Positions 36,510 through 46,390 of a stretch of DNA of 64,000 nucleotides are shown here, one piece after another. The notes under the pieces are model-generated. The model was not told where the DNA came from. It worked only from the letters and a program-made list of their open reading frames with translations, and made no database searches. This DNA comes from Vibrio barjaei (lineage in GTDB: Bacteria; Pseudomonadota; Gammaproteobacteria; Enterobacterales; Vibrionaceae): NCBI RefSeq assembly GCF_001639065.2, contig NZ_LQXO02000008.1, positions 48,963 to 112,962 on the forward strand, given 5' to 3'. How positions within the stretch are numbered: the first letter of the stretch is position 1; every line of letters begins with the position of its first letter. Position numbers and translations under genes: made by a program.

Positions 36510-37517
36510 TTATAAGATGATATCGCGAATCTCTGGGTCTTTACGCTCTAAATAGTGCGTTGATTTAATACGGCGAATCGTGCGGCAGCGGCCACGAATA
36601 AGCAGTGTTTCACTGGTCGCGATATTACCTTGACGTGTGATACCTTCAAGCAGGTCACCTTTAGTAATGCCCGTCGCCGAGAACACCACATTGTCACTAC
36701 GCGCCATGTCTTCCATGCGAAGCACAATGTTTGCTTTGACACCCATTTGTGCGCAGCGCTCCAGTTCAAGTTCACCCGCTTTACGGTTTTCTTCGTTATC
36801 GCCTTTCACTTCATGACGTGGAAGTAAGCGACCATGCATATCACCATCTAGAGCACGAATAACAGCGGCAGAAACCACGCCTTCTGGTGCGCCACCAATG
36901 CAATACATGACATCCACTTCACTATCTGGCATGCAAGTTAGGATAGACGCGGCTACATCACCATCTGGCACAGCAAAAACACGTACGCCCATGGCTTGCA
37001 TTTCAGCGATAACACCATCATGACGTGGCTTTGCCAGTGTCGTAACCACAAGCGTATCAAGAGATTTGCCTAAGGCCGCTGCAATGTTGGTTAAGTTTTC
37101 AGAAAGTGGTTTCTCTAGGTCGATAACCCCTTTAGCGCCAGGGCCCACTACCAACTTTTCCATGTACATATCAGGTGCTTTCAAGAAGCTACCTTTTTCA
37201 CCAGCGGCTAGAACCGCAAGTGCATTCGACTGGCCCATTGCTGTCATGCGAGTACCTTCAATAGGGTCAACCGCGATATCAACAGCGTCACCACCAATAC
37301 CAACTTGCTCACCGATATACAGCATAGGTGCATCATCAATCTCACCTTCACCAATAACGATTTCACCTTCGATATCGGTTTTGTTCAGTAGGCTGCGCAT
37401 GACTTCTACTGCGGCACCATCCGCAGCGTTCTTATCGCCACGTCCAAGCCATTTATAACCTGCTAGGGCTGCACCTTCGGTAACTCGTGAAAAAGCCATT
37501 GCTAAATCGCGCTTCAT
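36510..37517 (-). CDS. glpX: class II fructose-1,6-bisphosphatase
   Basis: Gluconeogenic hydrolysis of fructose 1,6-bisphosphate. 335 aa. Metal and substrate motifs include GEIVIGEGEIDDAPML, DIAVDPIEGT and GGAPEGVVSA, conserved relative to E. coli GlpX (336 aa). It is not in a glpFKX operon here but stands alone between the regulator and zapB, with its own hairpin terminator. Confidence 0.95.
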   Translation of the reverse strand: MKRDLAMAFSRVTEGAALAGYKWLGRGDKNAADGAAVEVMRSLLNKTDIEGEIVIGEGEIDDAPMLYIGEQVGIGGDAVDIAVDPIEGTRMTAMGQSNALAVLAAGEKGSFLKAPDMYMEKLVVGPGAKGVIDLEKPLSENLTNIAAALGKSLDTLVVTTLAKPRHDGVIAEMQAMGVRVFAVPDGDVAASILTCMPDSEVDVMYCIGGAPEGVVSAAVIRALDGDMHGRLLPRHEVKGDNEENRKAGELELERCAQMGVKANIVLRMEDMARSDNVVFSATGITKGDLLEGITRQGNIATSETLLIRGRCRTIRRIKSTHYLERKDPEIRDIIL

Positions 37518-37858
37518 ACTGACTCCAATTAAATGAAAAATGACAAAAGGATTTATGGCGCGAATTCTAGCATACCCAGAAGGAAACGTTTGCTTTTTTG
37601 TGGTTTTGGTCGCTATCTTGTCGCTAAGTTATGATTACTCATTGAGAAAATATAGGGCGAAAGTTCAGAGCAGAGTGATAGCTGGGAAGGTTTGACAAGG
37701 TTTAGGTAAAGCTTGTGTCATTTTGCGATGCTTTTTTGACCGAATAGTGAAAAATCTGCAATATAGGGCGTGTCTATCTTCTCTATGCTGAGTAGAATGG
37801 GACAATATAGAGTATGAAGTCTTTTCATGTCACAGAATTAAATTAAGGGTAGGCCGAG
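37518..37858. other. divergent control region glpX / zapB
   Basis: 341 bases without a gene. A good zapB promoter is listed separately. The glpX promoter must lie in the left part but I cannot place it. TTTGACAAGG at 37691 has a perfect -35 hexamer but no acceptable -10 at 16-18 bases. No repeat or further ORF is seen. Confidence 0.5.
37736..37764 (+). promoter_or_regulatory. candidate promoter of zapB
   Basis: TTGACC (37736-37741), 17 bases, then CAATAT (37759-37764). It lies about 95 bases upstream of the zapB ATG. Confidence 0.5.
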
Positions 37859-38101
37859 ATGTCTTTTGAAGTACTGGAACAACTAGAAGCAAAAATTCAA
37901 ACTGCAGTTGACACAATCGCGCTTCTTCAAATGGAAGTTGAAGAACTGAAAGAAGAAAAAGTGCAACTAGCAAATCAAGCGGAAGAGCTACGTAATAGCC
38001 GTGAAGAATTGGTTCAAAAGACTGAGCAAATGCAACGTGAGCACGGCCAATGGCAAGAACGTATTCGTAACCTGCTTGGCAAAATGGACGAAGTAGAGTA
38101 A
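37859..38101 (+). CDS. zapB: cell division protein ZapB
   Basis: An 80-aa coiled coil that joins ZapA-bound FtsZ rings to MatP and the chromosome terminus. Heptads run through almost the whole length, from [20 protein letters not shown] to the end, as in E. coli ZapB (81 aa). AAGGGTAGGCCGAG before the ATG supplies the ribosome site. It is a single-gene transcript closed by a hairpin. In E. coli it also lies near glpX-glpF. Confidence 0.94.
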   Translation: MSFEVLEQLEAKIQTAVDTIALLQMEVEELKEEKVQLANQAEELRNSREELVQKTEQMQREHGQWQERIRNLLGKMDEVE

Positions 38102-38124
38102 TTCATTCGTCAAACGTATTCGAA

Positions 38125-38149
38125 AGCACTCATTTGAGTGCTTTTTTTA
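38125..38149 (+). terminator. terminator of zapB
   Basis: AGCACTCA and TGAGTGCT pair around a TT centre, followed by seven T residues. Confidence 0.9.
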
Positions 38150-38247
38150 TATCATTTGGTCTAACCAGTGCGACTCACCGTCTCATGACTTTTCGTACAC
38201 AACTTGAGCACGTATACTAACCCCAACTAGGGAAAGGAAAAGTTAGA

Positions 38248-38901
38248 ATGAAAACACGTGACAAAATAGTGTATGCCGCCCTCGACTTATTTAATTTAGA
38301 TGGCGAGCGCAACGTGACGACCAACCATATTGCTGCTCATATCGAGATTAGCCCAGGTAACCTCTATTACCACTTTCGCAATAAACAAGAGATAGTGAGA
38401 GAGATCTTTGCGCTGTACTCGCAAGAGCTCATTGAACGTTTTACTCCTATCCAAGGTCAGCAAGAAAGTTTGGCGCTCCTCAAGCACTATCTTGATTCTA
38501 TCTTTAATCTAATGTGGAAATATCGTTTCTTCTACGCCAACCTGCCAGAGATTCTGCAACGTGATCCTAAGCTGCACGAAGAGTACATTGAGGTTCAGGA
38601 GCGATTGCAGGGTAATTTAGTTAATATCCTAAGAGCCTTTGTTGAACTCGATTTATTGACGATTAACGAGAAAGAGCTCAAGTCATTGGTGACCACTCTG
38701 CATATGATGGCGGTTGGTTGGCTGAGCTACCAATCAGCGATGTCACCGAAAACTCAAATTACTGAAGAGGTGATTCAGCAGGGCATGCTACATATGATTA
38801 ATGTCGTGAAGCCACTATCAACGGCAAAAGGCCGTGAACAGCTGTCTCTACTAGAAGATGGTGTAAAAATGATGGGGTCGACAGACAGTCGCTCCCTCTA
38901 A
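38248..38901 (+). CDS. TetR-family transcriptional regulator
   Basis: A 217-aa TetR/AcrR-type regulator. The N-terminal helix-turn-helix (about residues 20-50) reads VTTNHIAAHIEISPGNLYYH followed by FRNKQEI. The C-terminal ligand-binding part contains WKYRFFYANLPEILQRDP, typical of the PF13972-type bacterial repressors. Ribosome site GGGAAAGGAAAAG. The target and ligand are unknown; the DHH phosphoesterase downstream is separated by a terminator, so it is not clearly its target. Confidence 0.85.
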   Translation: MKTRDKIVYAALDLFNLDGERNVTTNHIAAHIEISPGNLYYHFRNKQEIVREIFALYSQELIERFTPIQGQQESLALLKHYLDSIFNLMWKYRFFYANLPEILQRDPKLHEEYIEVQERLQGNLVNILRAFVELDLLTINEKELKSLVTTLHMMAVGWLSYQSAMSPKTQITEEVIQQGMLHMINVVKPLSTAKGREQLSLLEDGVKMMGSTDSRSL

Positions 38902-38932
38902 CGGCATGATATATAGCCAATTCATCTTGTTA

Positions 38933-38964
38933 CAAACCCTACTATCTTAGTAGGGTTTGTTGTT
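38933..38964 (+). terminator. terminator after the TetR gene
   Basis: CAAACCCTACTA pairs with TAGTAGGGTTTG around a TCT loop and is followed by TTGTTTT. It lies 31 bases after the stop and just before the DHH gene. Confidence 0.85.
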
Positions 38965-39000
38965 TTAGATACTAGGTTAATTGTGGAGAGTGGTGACGGG

Positions 39001-39996
39001 ATGGCTGATAACGGAATGAAAGCAAAAGCACACTATGATGTATTTAATGGCGATGCTGATGGTATTTTGTCATTGCTGCAATTGCGATTAGCTCAGCCGA
39101 AAGAAGCACGGCTGATCTCAGGGATTAAGCGTGATATTGCGCTATTACAACGAGTCCCCGTCGCAGAAGCAGACTCTGTCACAGTACTCGACATCTCCAT
39201 GGATAAAAACCAAAACGCTTTAGATGAGCTTTTGGATCATGATGTTCCTATTACTTATATCGATCACCACAAAGCATCAACTATTCCTCACCATGACATT
39301 TTGGATGTGTATATCGACCTTGATGCCAATACGTGCACCGCACTGATTGTAGATAAGCTATTACAAGGCCAGTTTCGAACTTGGGCGATTGCTGCAGCCT
39401 ACGGAGATAATATGTTGAGTCGTGCAGAGCATTTAGCGGATGAGCTTAAACTCACGCACGAGCAACGACACTTTCTCAAGCAATTAGGAACCTTGGTGAA
39501 TTACAACGGTTATGGAGAGAGCTTAGCTGATCTGCATTTTGACCCAGTCATCCTTTATCAGGCATTATTGGCGTACCCCGACCCGTTTGATTGCCAGAAA
39601 GACGCCTCTTCTCCGTATTACACTCTTAAATCGGCGTTTGAGAATGATGAAATAGCGTTAGAGGGAACGGAAACTGTCTTTGAGTCGGACATCTTGAAAG
39701 TGGTAAAGCTGCCAGCAACGCCAGCGGCGAGGAGAATGTCGGGGACTTGGATAAATCGCTTGGCGAATGAGGCGCCTGACCAAGCCCATATTTCGTTAGT
39801 GCCGAGAAGCGGTTCGAGCAAAAGCGCTAGTTATACTGTTTCAGTCAGAGCTCCGTTGAACAATAAGCAAGGCGCTGCTGAGATTTGTAGTCAGTTTGCC
39901 ACAGGTGGTGGGCGAGAGGCGGCAGGGGGCATCAATGAGTTGCCAGAGCATGAGGTAGAGCGACTGATTCAAGTCGCTCAAGAGTGTTATCGCTAA
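39001..39996 (+). CDS. DHH-family phosphoesterase
   Basis: A 331-aa protein of the DHH/DHHA1 superfamily. Metal motifs: NGDADGI near the N-terminus, VLDISMD, the namesake DHHKAS, and a DHHA1-type GGGREAAGG near the C-terminus. Relatives include RecJ, nano-RNases and cyclic-dinucleotide phosphodiesterases; which of these it resembles cannot be told. I chose the ATG at 39001, with GGAGAG ten bases before; a GTG at 38983 and an ATG at 39016 are alternatives. It is convergent with envC, 21 bases between stops. In E. coli the slot after envC holds yibQ instead. Confidence 0.82.
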   Translation: MADNGMKAKAHYDVFNGDADGILSLLQLRLAQPKEARLISGIKRDIALLQRVPVAEADSVTVLDISMDKNQNALDELLDHDVPITYIDHHKASTIPHHDILDVYIDLDANTCTALIVDKLLQGQFRTWAIAAAYGDNMLSRAEHLADELKLTHEQRHFLKQLGTLVNYNGYGESLADLHFDPVILYQALLAYPDPFDCQKDASSPYYTLKSAFENDEIALEGTETVFESDILKVVKLPATPAARRMSGTWINRLANEAPDQAHISLVPRSGSSKSASYTVSVRAPLNNKQGAAEICSQFATGGGREAAGGINELPEHEVERLIQVAQECYR

Positions 39997-40017
39997 GTAC
40001 CCACACTTGGTTTTACG

Positions 40018-41148
40018 TTATCGTTTTAGCCAGCTTTTTGGGTTTTGTACTTTACTGTTGCGGCGGATTTCGAAATACAGCGATGAGGTTGATTGACCGC
40101 CCGTGTCACCAGCTAGTGCGATGGTCTCTCCTGCGGAGACTTTATCCCCTTCTTTTTTCAGCAATGTCTGGTTATAACCATAAAGCGTCATGTCACCTTT
40201 ACCATGGTCCAATAGTACTACCAGTCCGTAGCCGCGTAGGTAGTCGGCGAAGACGACAGTACCAGAATACACAGACTTTATAGATTCTCCGTACTTGGCT
40301 TGAATGACCATGCCTTTCCAGTTCACTTGTCCAGTTTGCTTGGTCCCAAAGCTATGTAGAACTTTCCCTTTCACCGGCCAAGGCAGCTTACCTTTCTGTC
40401 GAGCCAGACCATCCATAGGTACTTGATTGCGCTTAGCGGCTTTGGCAATTTCCGCCTTCAAGCGTGTTTCATTACGTTGCAGTTCAGCTAGGTAGGTCTT
40501 ATCGCTTGAGATGCTCTTTCTGATTTTAGATACCGTACTTTTGCGACTGGCTTGGTTTTTCGCAAGAGAGTTTCGCTTGTCTTTTTGTTGCTCGAGTAAT
40601 TGTGCAATTTGATTACGTTCAAGCTCAAGGGCACGTTCACTTTCTGCCAGCTCCAGTTCAGTTTGTGCTAATTTCTCCAAAGTCTCAGCACGTGCTTTAG
40701 CAAGATATTGGTAGTACTGGCTAATACGGTCTTCATCTGGATTGGTACTAAACACACTTGAGGCTGAGTTATTCTGCTTTGTCACGTAATAGGTTTGCAC
40801 CAACTCGGCGAGGATCTTTTGCTGCTGTTTTTTTTGCTCGGTGAGCTCTTCGACTTGTTGATGAAAACTATCGAGGTTGCGATTAGCTTGAGCAAGTTGA
40901 GCGGTGGTCGATTTTATCTCTTTCTCAATGTTAGAAATGCCGACTTCTTGCTGACGCAAAGACTTTTGTAATTTATCGAGCTCTTTTTGCTGCGCAGACA
41001 GTTCTTTCTGTTGGCGTGTAATTTCGCTCTTTACGCCAGTCAGTTCATTTTGATTGGCTAAAGTGAGAGTCGGGTACGTAACAAGCCCGATGCTAAGAAT
41101 CCATGCCGATATAGAGGGGATGAAAGGCGTTTTATTATTGGGTTTCAT
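40018..41148 (-). CDS. envC: murein hydrolase activator EnvC
   Basis: A periplasmic divisome protein recruited by FtsEX that activates the amidases AmiA and AmiB. 376 aa from the ATG at 41148, which gives a signal peptide ending TLTLA; a further upstream start (41199) adds an unlikely 17 residues. A long coiled coil (about residues 40-240) precedes a degenerate LytM domain, with HSFGTKQTG and LYGYNQTLLKKEGD, ending SLYFEIRRNSK. The catalytic zinc His pairs are lost, as expected for an activator. It is downstream of gpmI on the same strand, as in E. coli. Confidence 0.93.
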   Translation of the reverse strand: MKPNNKTPFIPSISAWILSIGLVTYPTLTLANQNELTGVKSEITRQQKELSAQQKELDKLQKSLRQQEVGISNIEKEIKSTTAQLAQANRNLDSFHQQVEELTEQKKQQQKILAELVQTYYVTKQNNSASSVFSTNPDEDRISQYYQYLAKARAETLEKLAQTELELAESERALELERNQIAQLLEQQKDKRNSLAKNQASRKSTVSKIRKSISSDKTYLAELQRNETRLKAEIAKAAKRNQVPMDGLARQKGKLPWPVKGKVLHSFGTKQTGQVNWKGMVIQAKYGESIKSVYSGTVVFADYLRGYGLVVLLDHGKGDMTLYGYNQTLLKKEGDKVSAGETIALAGDTGGQSTSSLYFEIRRNSKVQNPKSWLKR

Positions 41149-41241
41149 TCTACTTCCGTTAAAAATACCGACCAAGTTTGTTCGTGCCCAGATGCGCAAC
41201 CACCATTATATCCACACTTAGGGTCAGAGGTGCAAGCATAC

Positions 41242-41271
41242 AAAAACGCCGATGCGTATGCACCGGCGTTT
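41242..41271 (-). terminator. terminator of gpmI
   Basis: On the minus strand AACGCCG pairs with CGGCGTT around an 11-base loop and is followed by TTTTG. It lies between gpmI and envC, so envC probably has its own promoter or is reached by read-through. Confidence 0.75.
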
Positions 41272-41304
41272 TATCAAGCTTATGTCATTACTTTGCTAAG
41301 CTGA

Positions 41305-42837
41305 TTACTTAACCAGTACGTCGCCAGACATTTCTGCTGGAATTTCCATGCCAGTCATAGAAAGCATAGTTGGAGCTAGATCAGACAGCTTACCGCCTTC
41401 TTTGAACTCAACCGCTTTATCACCAACGTAGATCAGCGGTACTGGTAGGTTAGTGTGAGCAGTGTGAGTACCACCTGTCTCAGGGTCCACCATCATTTCA
41501 GCGTTACCGTGGTCAGCAGTGATCAGCATTTGACCGCCAACTTCTTTAATCGCTTCAACCACTTTACCTACGCTTGTGTCTAGAGCTTCAATCGCTTGCT
41601 CAGCCGCTTCGTAAACACCTGTGTGACCAACCATATCTGCGTTTGGATAGTTACAGATAATAGTGTCGTATTTACCTGACTTGATTGCTGCAACCATTTT
41701 TTCAGTTAGCTCTTCAGAGCTCATTTCTGGTTGTAGGTCATAAGTAGCCACTTTTGGAGAAGCAACAAGTTGACGCTCTTCGCCGTCAAATTCGTTCTCA
41801 ACACCACCGTTGAAGAAGAAGGTTACGTGTGCGTACTTTTCTGTCTCTGAGATACGTAGCTGAGTTTTGCCAGCTTTAGATAGCCACTCACCGTAAGTGT
41901 TTTCAAGAGAGGCTGGTGGGAATGCACACGCTAGTGGGATATCAGCTGCATACTGAGTCAGCATAACGAAGTCAACCGCTGGGAAGACTTTACGCTCGAA
42001 GCCATCAAATGCAGGTACGAATGCACGAGTAATTTCACGAGCACGGTCAGCACGGTAGTTCATGAAGATAACCGCATCGCCATCAACGATAGCAGCAGAC
42101 TCTTGGCCTTCTGCACGAATTTCTGTTGGCGCAACGAATTCATCGTTTTCATCACGAGAGTAAGCCGCTTCTAGACCCGCAACTGCAGAATCAAATGTGA
42201 AGGCGCCTTCTGCTTGAGTCAGTAGGTCGTAGGCTTTTTCTACGCGATCCCAGTTGTTATCACGATCCATTGCATAGTAACGACCAACAAGAGACGCTAC
42301 ACGGCCTTTGCCTAACTCTGCAAATAGAGCGTCAAAGCGTTGCAGTGAACCTTCCGCGCTACGTGGTGGTGTGTCACGGCCGTCTAGGAAGCAGTGTAGG
42401 TAGATTTTCTCTGCGCCACGCTCTGCGGCCATTTTCACTGCAGCGTAGATGTGATCTTCGTGAGAGTGAACACCACCTGGAGACATAAGACCCATTAGGT
42501 GAACCGCTTTACCTGCCGCGATAGCTTTATCCATTGCCGCAACAAGGATTTCGTTTTGACCGAATTCACCGTCAGCAATAGACTTTGTGATGCGAGTAAG
42601 GTCTTGATATACCACGCGACCAGCACCAATATTGGTGTGACCCACTTCTGAGTTACCCATTTGACCATCCGGTAGACCTACGTCCATGCCAGAAGCCGAA
42701 ATTAGTGTACGTGGATTGTTTGCCCACAAGCCGTCCATTACTGGAGTTTTTGCGTTGTTGATTGCGTTGCTTGCGTTGTCTTCACGGTAACCCCAACCGT
42801 CAAGAATCACTAGAGCCATTGGCTTCTTAGCTGACAT
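41305..42837 (-). CDS. gpmI: 2,3-bisphosphoglycerate-independent phosphoglycerate mutase
   Basis: Interconverts 3- and 2-phosphoglycerate with manganese. 510 aa of the alkaline phosphatase superfamily. The phosphoserine nucleophile lies in [15 protein letters not shown], and metal ligands in [11 protein letters not shown] and the N-terminal VILDGWG. Length is close to the E. coli enzyme (514 aa). Divergent from yibN with a 396-base gap, the same pairing as E. coli gpmM/yibN. Confidence 0.97.
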   Translation of the reverse strand: MSAKKPMALVILDGWGYREDNASNAINNAKTPVMDGLWANNPRTLISASGMDVGLPDGQMGNSEVGHTNIGAGRVVYQDLTRITKSIADGEFGQNEILVAAMDKAIAAGKAVHLMGLMSPGGVHSHEDHIYAAVKMAAERGAEKIYLHCFLDGRDTPPRSAEGSLQRFDALFAELGKGRVASLVGRYYAMDRDNNWDRVEKAYDLLTQAEGAFTFDSAVAGLEAAYSRDENDEFVAPTEIRAEGQESAAIVDGDAVIFMNYRADRAREITRAFVPAFDGFERKVFPAVDFVMLTQYAADIPLACAFPPASLENTYGEWLSKAGKTQLRISETEKYAHVTFFFNGGVENEFDGEERQLVASPKVATYDLQPEMSSEELTEKMVAAIKSGKYDTIICNYPNADMVGHTGVYEAAEQAIEALDTSVGKVVEAIKEVGGQMLITADHGNAEMMVDPETGGTHTAHTNLPVPLIYVGDKAVEFKEGGKLSDLAPTMLSMTGMEIPAEMSGDVLVK

Positions 42838-43233
42838 AGTTATAACCTCGTCAAATCGATAGTAACTTTACAGAAAACAAATTAGCGTAATTTTACTACA
42901 CTTTTTAACCAAAACTGTAGTGGCAGATCAAATAATGTTTGTGATTGCCGTTACTTGTTTTCAGTTTTGGACAGTTGAAACCACTAATAGTTTTCCGCGT
43001 GAGGTAATCATAGACGCTATTTTTGGATGATTCCTCGCCTTTGTTTCTATTAATACGCCTCTACTAGCTGGTTTGGCTAATTGGTTTTCTCTATCTCTGT
43101 AATAGTAATGTCGCCCGCGTTGAGGAGAGGGATCTCAATTCTTTGTTCGAAACATTTTCCCCTCTCGCCAGAGCACGTCTAAGCCGCTATACTCCTCGAC
43201 TGATTTAATGTTCAACTATTAAGAGCGCAAGCT
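42838..43233. other. divergent control region gpmI / yibN
   Basis: 396 bases without a gene, the longest gap in the window. The right end holds a candidate yibN promoter (listed). At 43120-43166 TTGAG/CTCAA and GAGAGGG/CCCTCTC could form alternative hairpins. The left end must contain the gpmI promoter, which I cannot place. TTTGTGATTGCCGTTACTT near 42938 resembles half of a CRP site. No ORF longer than 60 codons is present. Confidence 0.5.
43165..43193 (+). promoter_or_regulatory. candidate promoter of yibN
   Basis: TCGCCA (43165-43170), 17 bases, then TATACT (43188-43193), about 40 bases before the ATG. Confidence 0.45.
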
Positions 43234-43668
43234 ATGCAAGAATATTTAGAATTTTTTCAACAAAACATGATCATGGCACTAGTGTGGGTTGCACTATTCG
43301 TCGCTCTGATTGCCAACATCTTCAAATCAGCAAATGCTGCATATAAAGAAGTATCGGCTGCGCAAGTGACTCATATGATGAACCGTGAGAATGGTTTAGT
43401 GGTTGATATTCGTTCAAAAGACGACTTCAAACGTGGCCATATTACTGACTCGGTAAACGTGCTGCCGTCTGATATTAAGTCAGGTTCAATCCCAAGCCTT
43501 GAAAACCATAAATCAGACCCAATCATTGTAGTGTGTAAGACTGGACAAACAGCGCAAGAGAGCGCGAACCTGCTAGCAAAAGCAGGGTTTGAGAAAGTTT
43601 TCTTGCTGAAAAATGGTCTGACGGCATGGAGCGAAGCGAACCTGCCACTGATCAAAGGCAAAAAGTAA
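43234..43668 (+). CDS. yibN: membrane-anchored rhodanese YibN
   Basis: 144 aa: an N-terminal membrane helix (about residues 10-30) and a single rhodanese domain. The active-site loop CKTGQT carries the catalytic cysteine. E. coli YibN has the same layout. It is the first gene upstream of secB-gpsA-cysE, as in E. coli, but the grxC gene usually between yibN and secB there is absent here (159-base gap). Sulfur transfer in the cell is presumed, not shown. Confidence 0.92.
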   Translation: MQEYLEFFQQNMIMALVWVALFVALIANIFKSANAAYKEVSAAQVTHMMNRENGLVVDIRSKDDFKRGHITDSVNVLPSDIKSGSIPSLENHKSDPIIVVCKTGQTAQESANLLAKAGFEKVFLLKNGLTAWSEANLPLIKGKK

Positions 43669-43827
43669 TCGAGAATTTTGAGTAATTTCGCGGCAGTTAT
43701 GACTAAGGGATGTGATAAGTGCCACGGAATTAACGGCTCGCCTAGTCATAGAAGATTGGCTCGGATAGTCTGCAAGACAACTCATAAACGTTTTTGACAA
43801 TTTTAGACGTATTTAAGGAAAAACATC

Positions 43828-44295
43828 ATGGCTGAAGCAGCTCCACAAGAAGCACAACAAAACTTCGCAATCCAACGCATCTTTCTAAAAGACGTATCTT
43901 TTGAAGCGCCTAACTCGCCAGATATGTTCCAGAAAGATTGGAACCCAGATGTTAAGCTAGATCTTGACACTCAAAGCCGTGAACTAGGTCAAGGCATCTA
44001 TGAAGTCGTTCTTCGCCTAACTGTGACTGTGAAAAACGCAGAAGACACAGCATTTCTATGTGAAGTTCAACAAGGCGGTATCTTCACTGCTGAGCAAATG
44101 GAAGCAGGTCAACTTGCACATTGCTTAGGTGCGTTCTGCCCGAACATCCTATTCCCATATGCTCGTGAAACTATTTCTAGCCTAACGATGAAAGGTACGT
44201 TCCCTCAACTAAACCTAGCGCCAGTGAACTTTGACGCTCTGTTCATGAACTACCTACAGCAGCAAGCTCAACAAGAAGGCCAAGCAGAAGCTTAA
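43828..44295 (+). CDS. secB: protein-export chaperone SecB
   Basis: A tetrameric cytosolic chaperone that keeps preproteins unfolded and hands them to SecA. 155 aa, the same length as E. coli Sec[20 protein letters not shown] near the N-terminus and [10 protein letters not shown] and [12 protein letters not shown] later are conserved. AAGGAAAAAC precedes the ATG. A hairpin after the stop separates it from gpsA. Confidence 0.97.
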   Translation: MAEAAPQEAQQNFAIQRIFLKDVSFEAPNSPDMFQKDWNPDVKLDLDTQSRELGQGIYEVVLRLTVTVKNAEDTAFLCEVQQGGIFTAEQMEAGQLAHCLGAFCPNILFPYARETISSLTMKGTFPQLNLAPVNFDALFMNYLQQQAQQEGQAEA

Positions 44296-44354
44296 TCCTT
44301 TTTCGCAGAACATATTTTCTGCATGAGTAAGCGAAGTGAATAGACTTAGCTAAT

Positions 44355-44388
44355 AAAAATGCACAGCGCATCGCGATGTGCATTTTTT
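44355..44388 (+). terminator. terminator of secB
   Basis: AAAATGCACA pairs with TGTGCATTTT around an 11-base GC-rich loop and is followed by a T run. Confidence 0.85.
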
Positions 44389-44447
44389 ATTTTCTCCGTA
44401 CGGAGTAGACTAACTACATTGAGCCATAACGAAAATTTGGTGGTGTT

Positions 44448-45470
44448 ATGAATAACGCATATGGAAAAGAAATCGCAATGACCGTTATCGGTGCGGGTTC
44501 TTATGGAACTTCGTTAGCGATCTCTCTTGCTCGTAACGGAGCAAACGTGGTGATTTGGGGACACGAACCTGAACACATGGCGAAGCTTGAAGCAGACAGA
44601 GCCAATCATGAGTTCTTGCCTGGGATTGAATTTCCAGAAACGTTGATTGTCGAGTCTGACTTGAACAAAGCCGTTCAAGCCAGTCGCGATCTTTTGGTTG
44701 TGGTACCGAGCCATGTATTTGGTATTGTGCTTAACAGCATCAAGCCTCACCTTCGTCAAGACAGCCGCATCTGCTGGGCAACCAAGGGCTTAGAGCCTGA
44801 AACGGGTCGACTGTTGAAAGATGTTGCTCATGACATTATTGGTGATGACTATCCGTTGGCAGTGCTTTCTGGACCTACCTTTGCCAAAGAGTTGGCGGCG
44901 GGGCTTCCAACTGCGATTGCTGTGGCCTCTCCAAATGCCGAGTTTGTGGCTGATCTTCAAGAAAAAATCCACTGTAGTAAAACCTTCCGTGTTTATGCCA
45001 ACGATGACTTTACTGGCATGCAATTGGGCGGTGCGGTGAAAAACGTGATTGCGATTGGTGCGGGTATGTCGGACGGTATCGGTTTTGGTGCAAACGCACG
45101 TACCGCATTGATTACCCGAGGCCTAGCTGAAATGACACGTCTAGGTGCAGCCTTGGGTGCTAAGCCGGATACCTTTATGGGTATGGCAGGCCTTGGTGAT
45201 CTAGTACTGACTTGTACAGATAACCAGTCTCGTAACCGCCGTTTTGGCTTGGCACTTGGTCAGGGTAAAGATGTGGATACGGCTCAGACAGAGATCGGTC
45301 AGGTTGTTGAAGGTTATCGCAATACCAAAGAGGTATGGTTGTTATCTCAGCGTATGGGTGTGGAAATGCCAATTGTTGACCAAATCTATCAAGTACTGTA
45401 TCAAGGTAAAGACGCAAGACTTGCAGCGCAAGATTTGCTTGCTAGGGATAAAAAAGCGGAGCAACAATAA
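44448..45470 (+). CDS. gpsA: NAD(P)H-dependent glycerol-3-phosphate dehydrogenase
   Basis: Makes sn-glycerol 3-phosphate from dihydroxyacetone phosphate for phospholipids. 340 aa. Rossmann motif [31 protein letters not shown], catalytic Lys in [13 protein letters not shown], and [14 protein letters not shown] all match E. coli GpsA. The ATG at 44448 gives [11 protein letters not shown]; an internal ATG (MTVIGAG) is also possible. cysE follows 39 bases later and is probably co-transcribed. Confidence 0.97.
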   Translation: MNNAYGKEIAMTVIGAGSYGTSLAISLARNGANVVIWGHEPEHMAKLEADRANHEFLPGIEFPETLIVESDLNKAVQASRDLLVVVPSHVFGIVLNSIKPHLRQDSRICWATKGLEPETGRLLKDVAHDIIGDDYPLAVLSGPTFAKELAAGLPTAIAVASPNAEFVADLQEKIHCSKTFRVYANDDFTGMQLGGAVKNVIAIGAGMSDGIGFGANARTALITRGLAEMTRLGAALGAKPDTFMGMAGLGDLVLTCTDNQSRNRRFGLALGQGKDVDTAQTEIGQVVEGYRNTKEVWLLSQRMGVEMPIVDQIYQVLYQGKDARLAAQDLLARDKKAEQQ

Positions 45471-45509
45471 CGCTCTGTTGGTGATTGAGTACCAGTCGTA
45501 GGACAAGAA

Positions 45510-46331
45510 ATGAAACACTGTGAAAAGAAGAATGTCTGGGAGTGCATTGTAAGAGAAGCGCGCGAACAAGCAGAGCAAGAGCCGATGCTTGCGAGTTTCT
45601 ATCATGCCACCATAATCAACCACGAAAGCTTTGGTGCAGCATTGAGCTACATTTTGGCCAATAAGCTGAAGACCGCGTCAATGCCAGCAATGGCAGTACG
45701 TGAAGTGGTTGAGCAAGCGTTTAATGCTGATCCATCAATTACTGATGCAGCTGCTTGTGACATTTGTGCGACAGTGAATCGAGATCCTGCGGTTGCTATG
45801 TACTCAATGCCGCTACTTTATCTGAAAGGCTACCATGCACTACAAGGCTATCGTGTCGCCAATTGGCTATGGAACCAAGGACGCATGGCTCTTGCGACCT
45901 ATTTGCAAAACCAAATATCCGTTGCGTGTCAGGTAGACATCCACCCTGCGGCTCGCATTGGTAAAGGCATTATGCTTGACCATGCCACGGGGATTGTCAT
46001 TGGTGAAACTGCAGTTGTTGAAAACGATGTTTCCATCTTACAGAACGTGACGTTAGGCGGTACCGGTAAAGAGTGCGGTGATCGACATCCTAAGATTCGT
46101 GAAGGCGTTATGATTGGCGCTGGGGCGAAGATTCTAGGTAATATTGAAGTCGGTAAGGGAGCCAAAATTGGTTCTTGCTCTGTGGTACTTCAGCCAGTAC
46201 CTCCGCATACTACTGCTGCTGGTGTTCCTGCAAAGATTGTCGGTAAACCGAAAACTGATAAACCATCACTAGATATGGATCAGCAATTTAACGGTAAATC
46301 ACAAACCTTTATGGGCGGTGATGGTATTTAA
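45510..46331 (+). CDS. cysE: serine O-acetyltransferase
   Basis: First step of cysteine synthesis: serine and acetyl-CoA give O-acetylserine. 273 aa, as in E. coli CysE. The N-terminal helical domain is followed by a left-handed beta-helix of hexapeptide repeats (IHPAARIGKGIMLDHATG through IGSCSVVLQPVP). The active-site residues in DHATGIVIGE are present. The last residues, which in other CysE proteins bind cysteine synthase, end in MGGDGI, keeping the C-terminal Ile needed for that complex. Confidence 0.97.
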   Translation: MKHCEKKNVWECIVREAREQAEQEPMLASFYHATIINHESFGAALSYILANKLKTASMPAMAVREVVEQAFNADPSITDAAACDICATVNRDPAVAMYSMPLLYLKGYHALQGYRVANWLWNQGRMALATYLQNQISVACQVDIHPAARIGKGIMLDHATGIVIGETAVVENDVSILQNVTLGGTGKECGDRHPKIREGVMIGAGAKILGNIEVGKGAKIGSCSVVLQPVPPHTTAAGVPAKIVGKPKTDKPSLDMDQQFNGKSQTFMGGDGI

Positions 46332-46361
46332 ACAAACCTGAGAAATGAATCAAAAGCGTAG

Positions 46362-46390
46362 AGCCAAGGTATCAGCCTTGGCTTTATTTT
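46362..46390. terminator. terminator between cysE and the MATE gene
   Basis: AGCCAAGG pairs with CCTTGGCT around an ATCAG-type loop, followed by TTATTTTT. It may serve both convergent genes. Confidence 0.8.

Noticed and set aside
43120..43166. Alternative hairpins TTGAG/CTCAA and GAGAGGG/CCCTCTC upstream of yibN, possibly a riboswitch
   Set aside because: They lie upstream of the best yibN promoter, so would not be in its mRNA, and they fit no riboswitch family I know.
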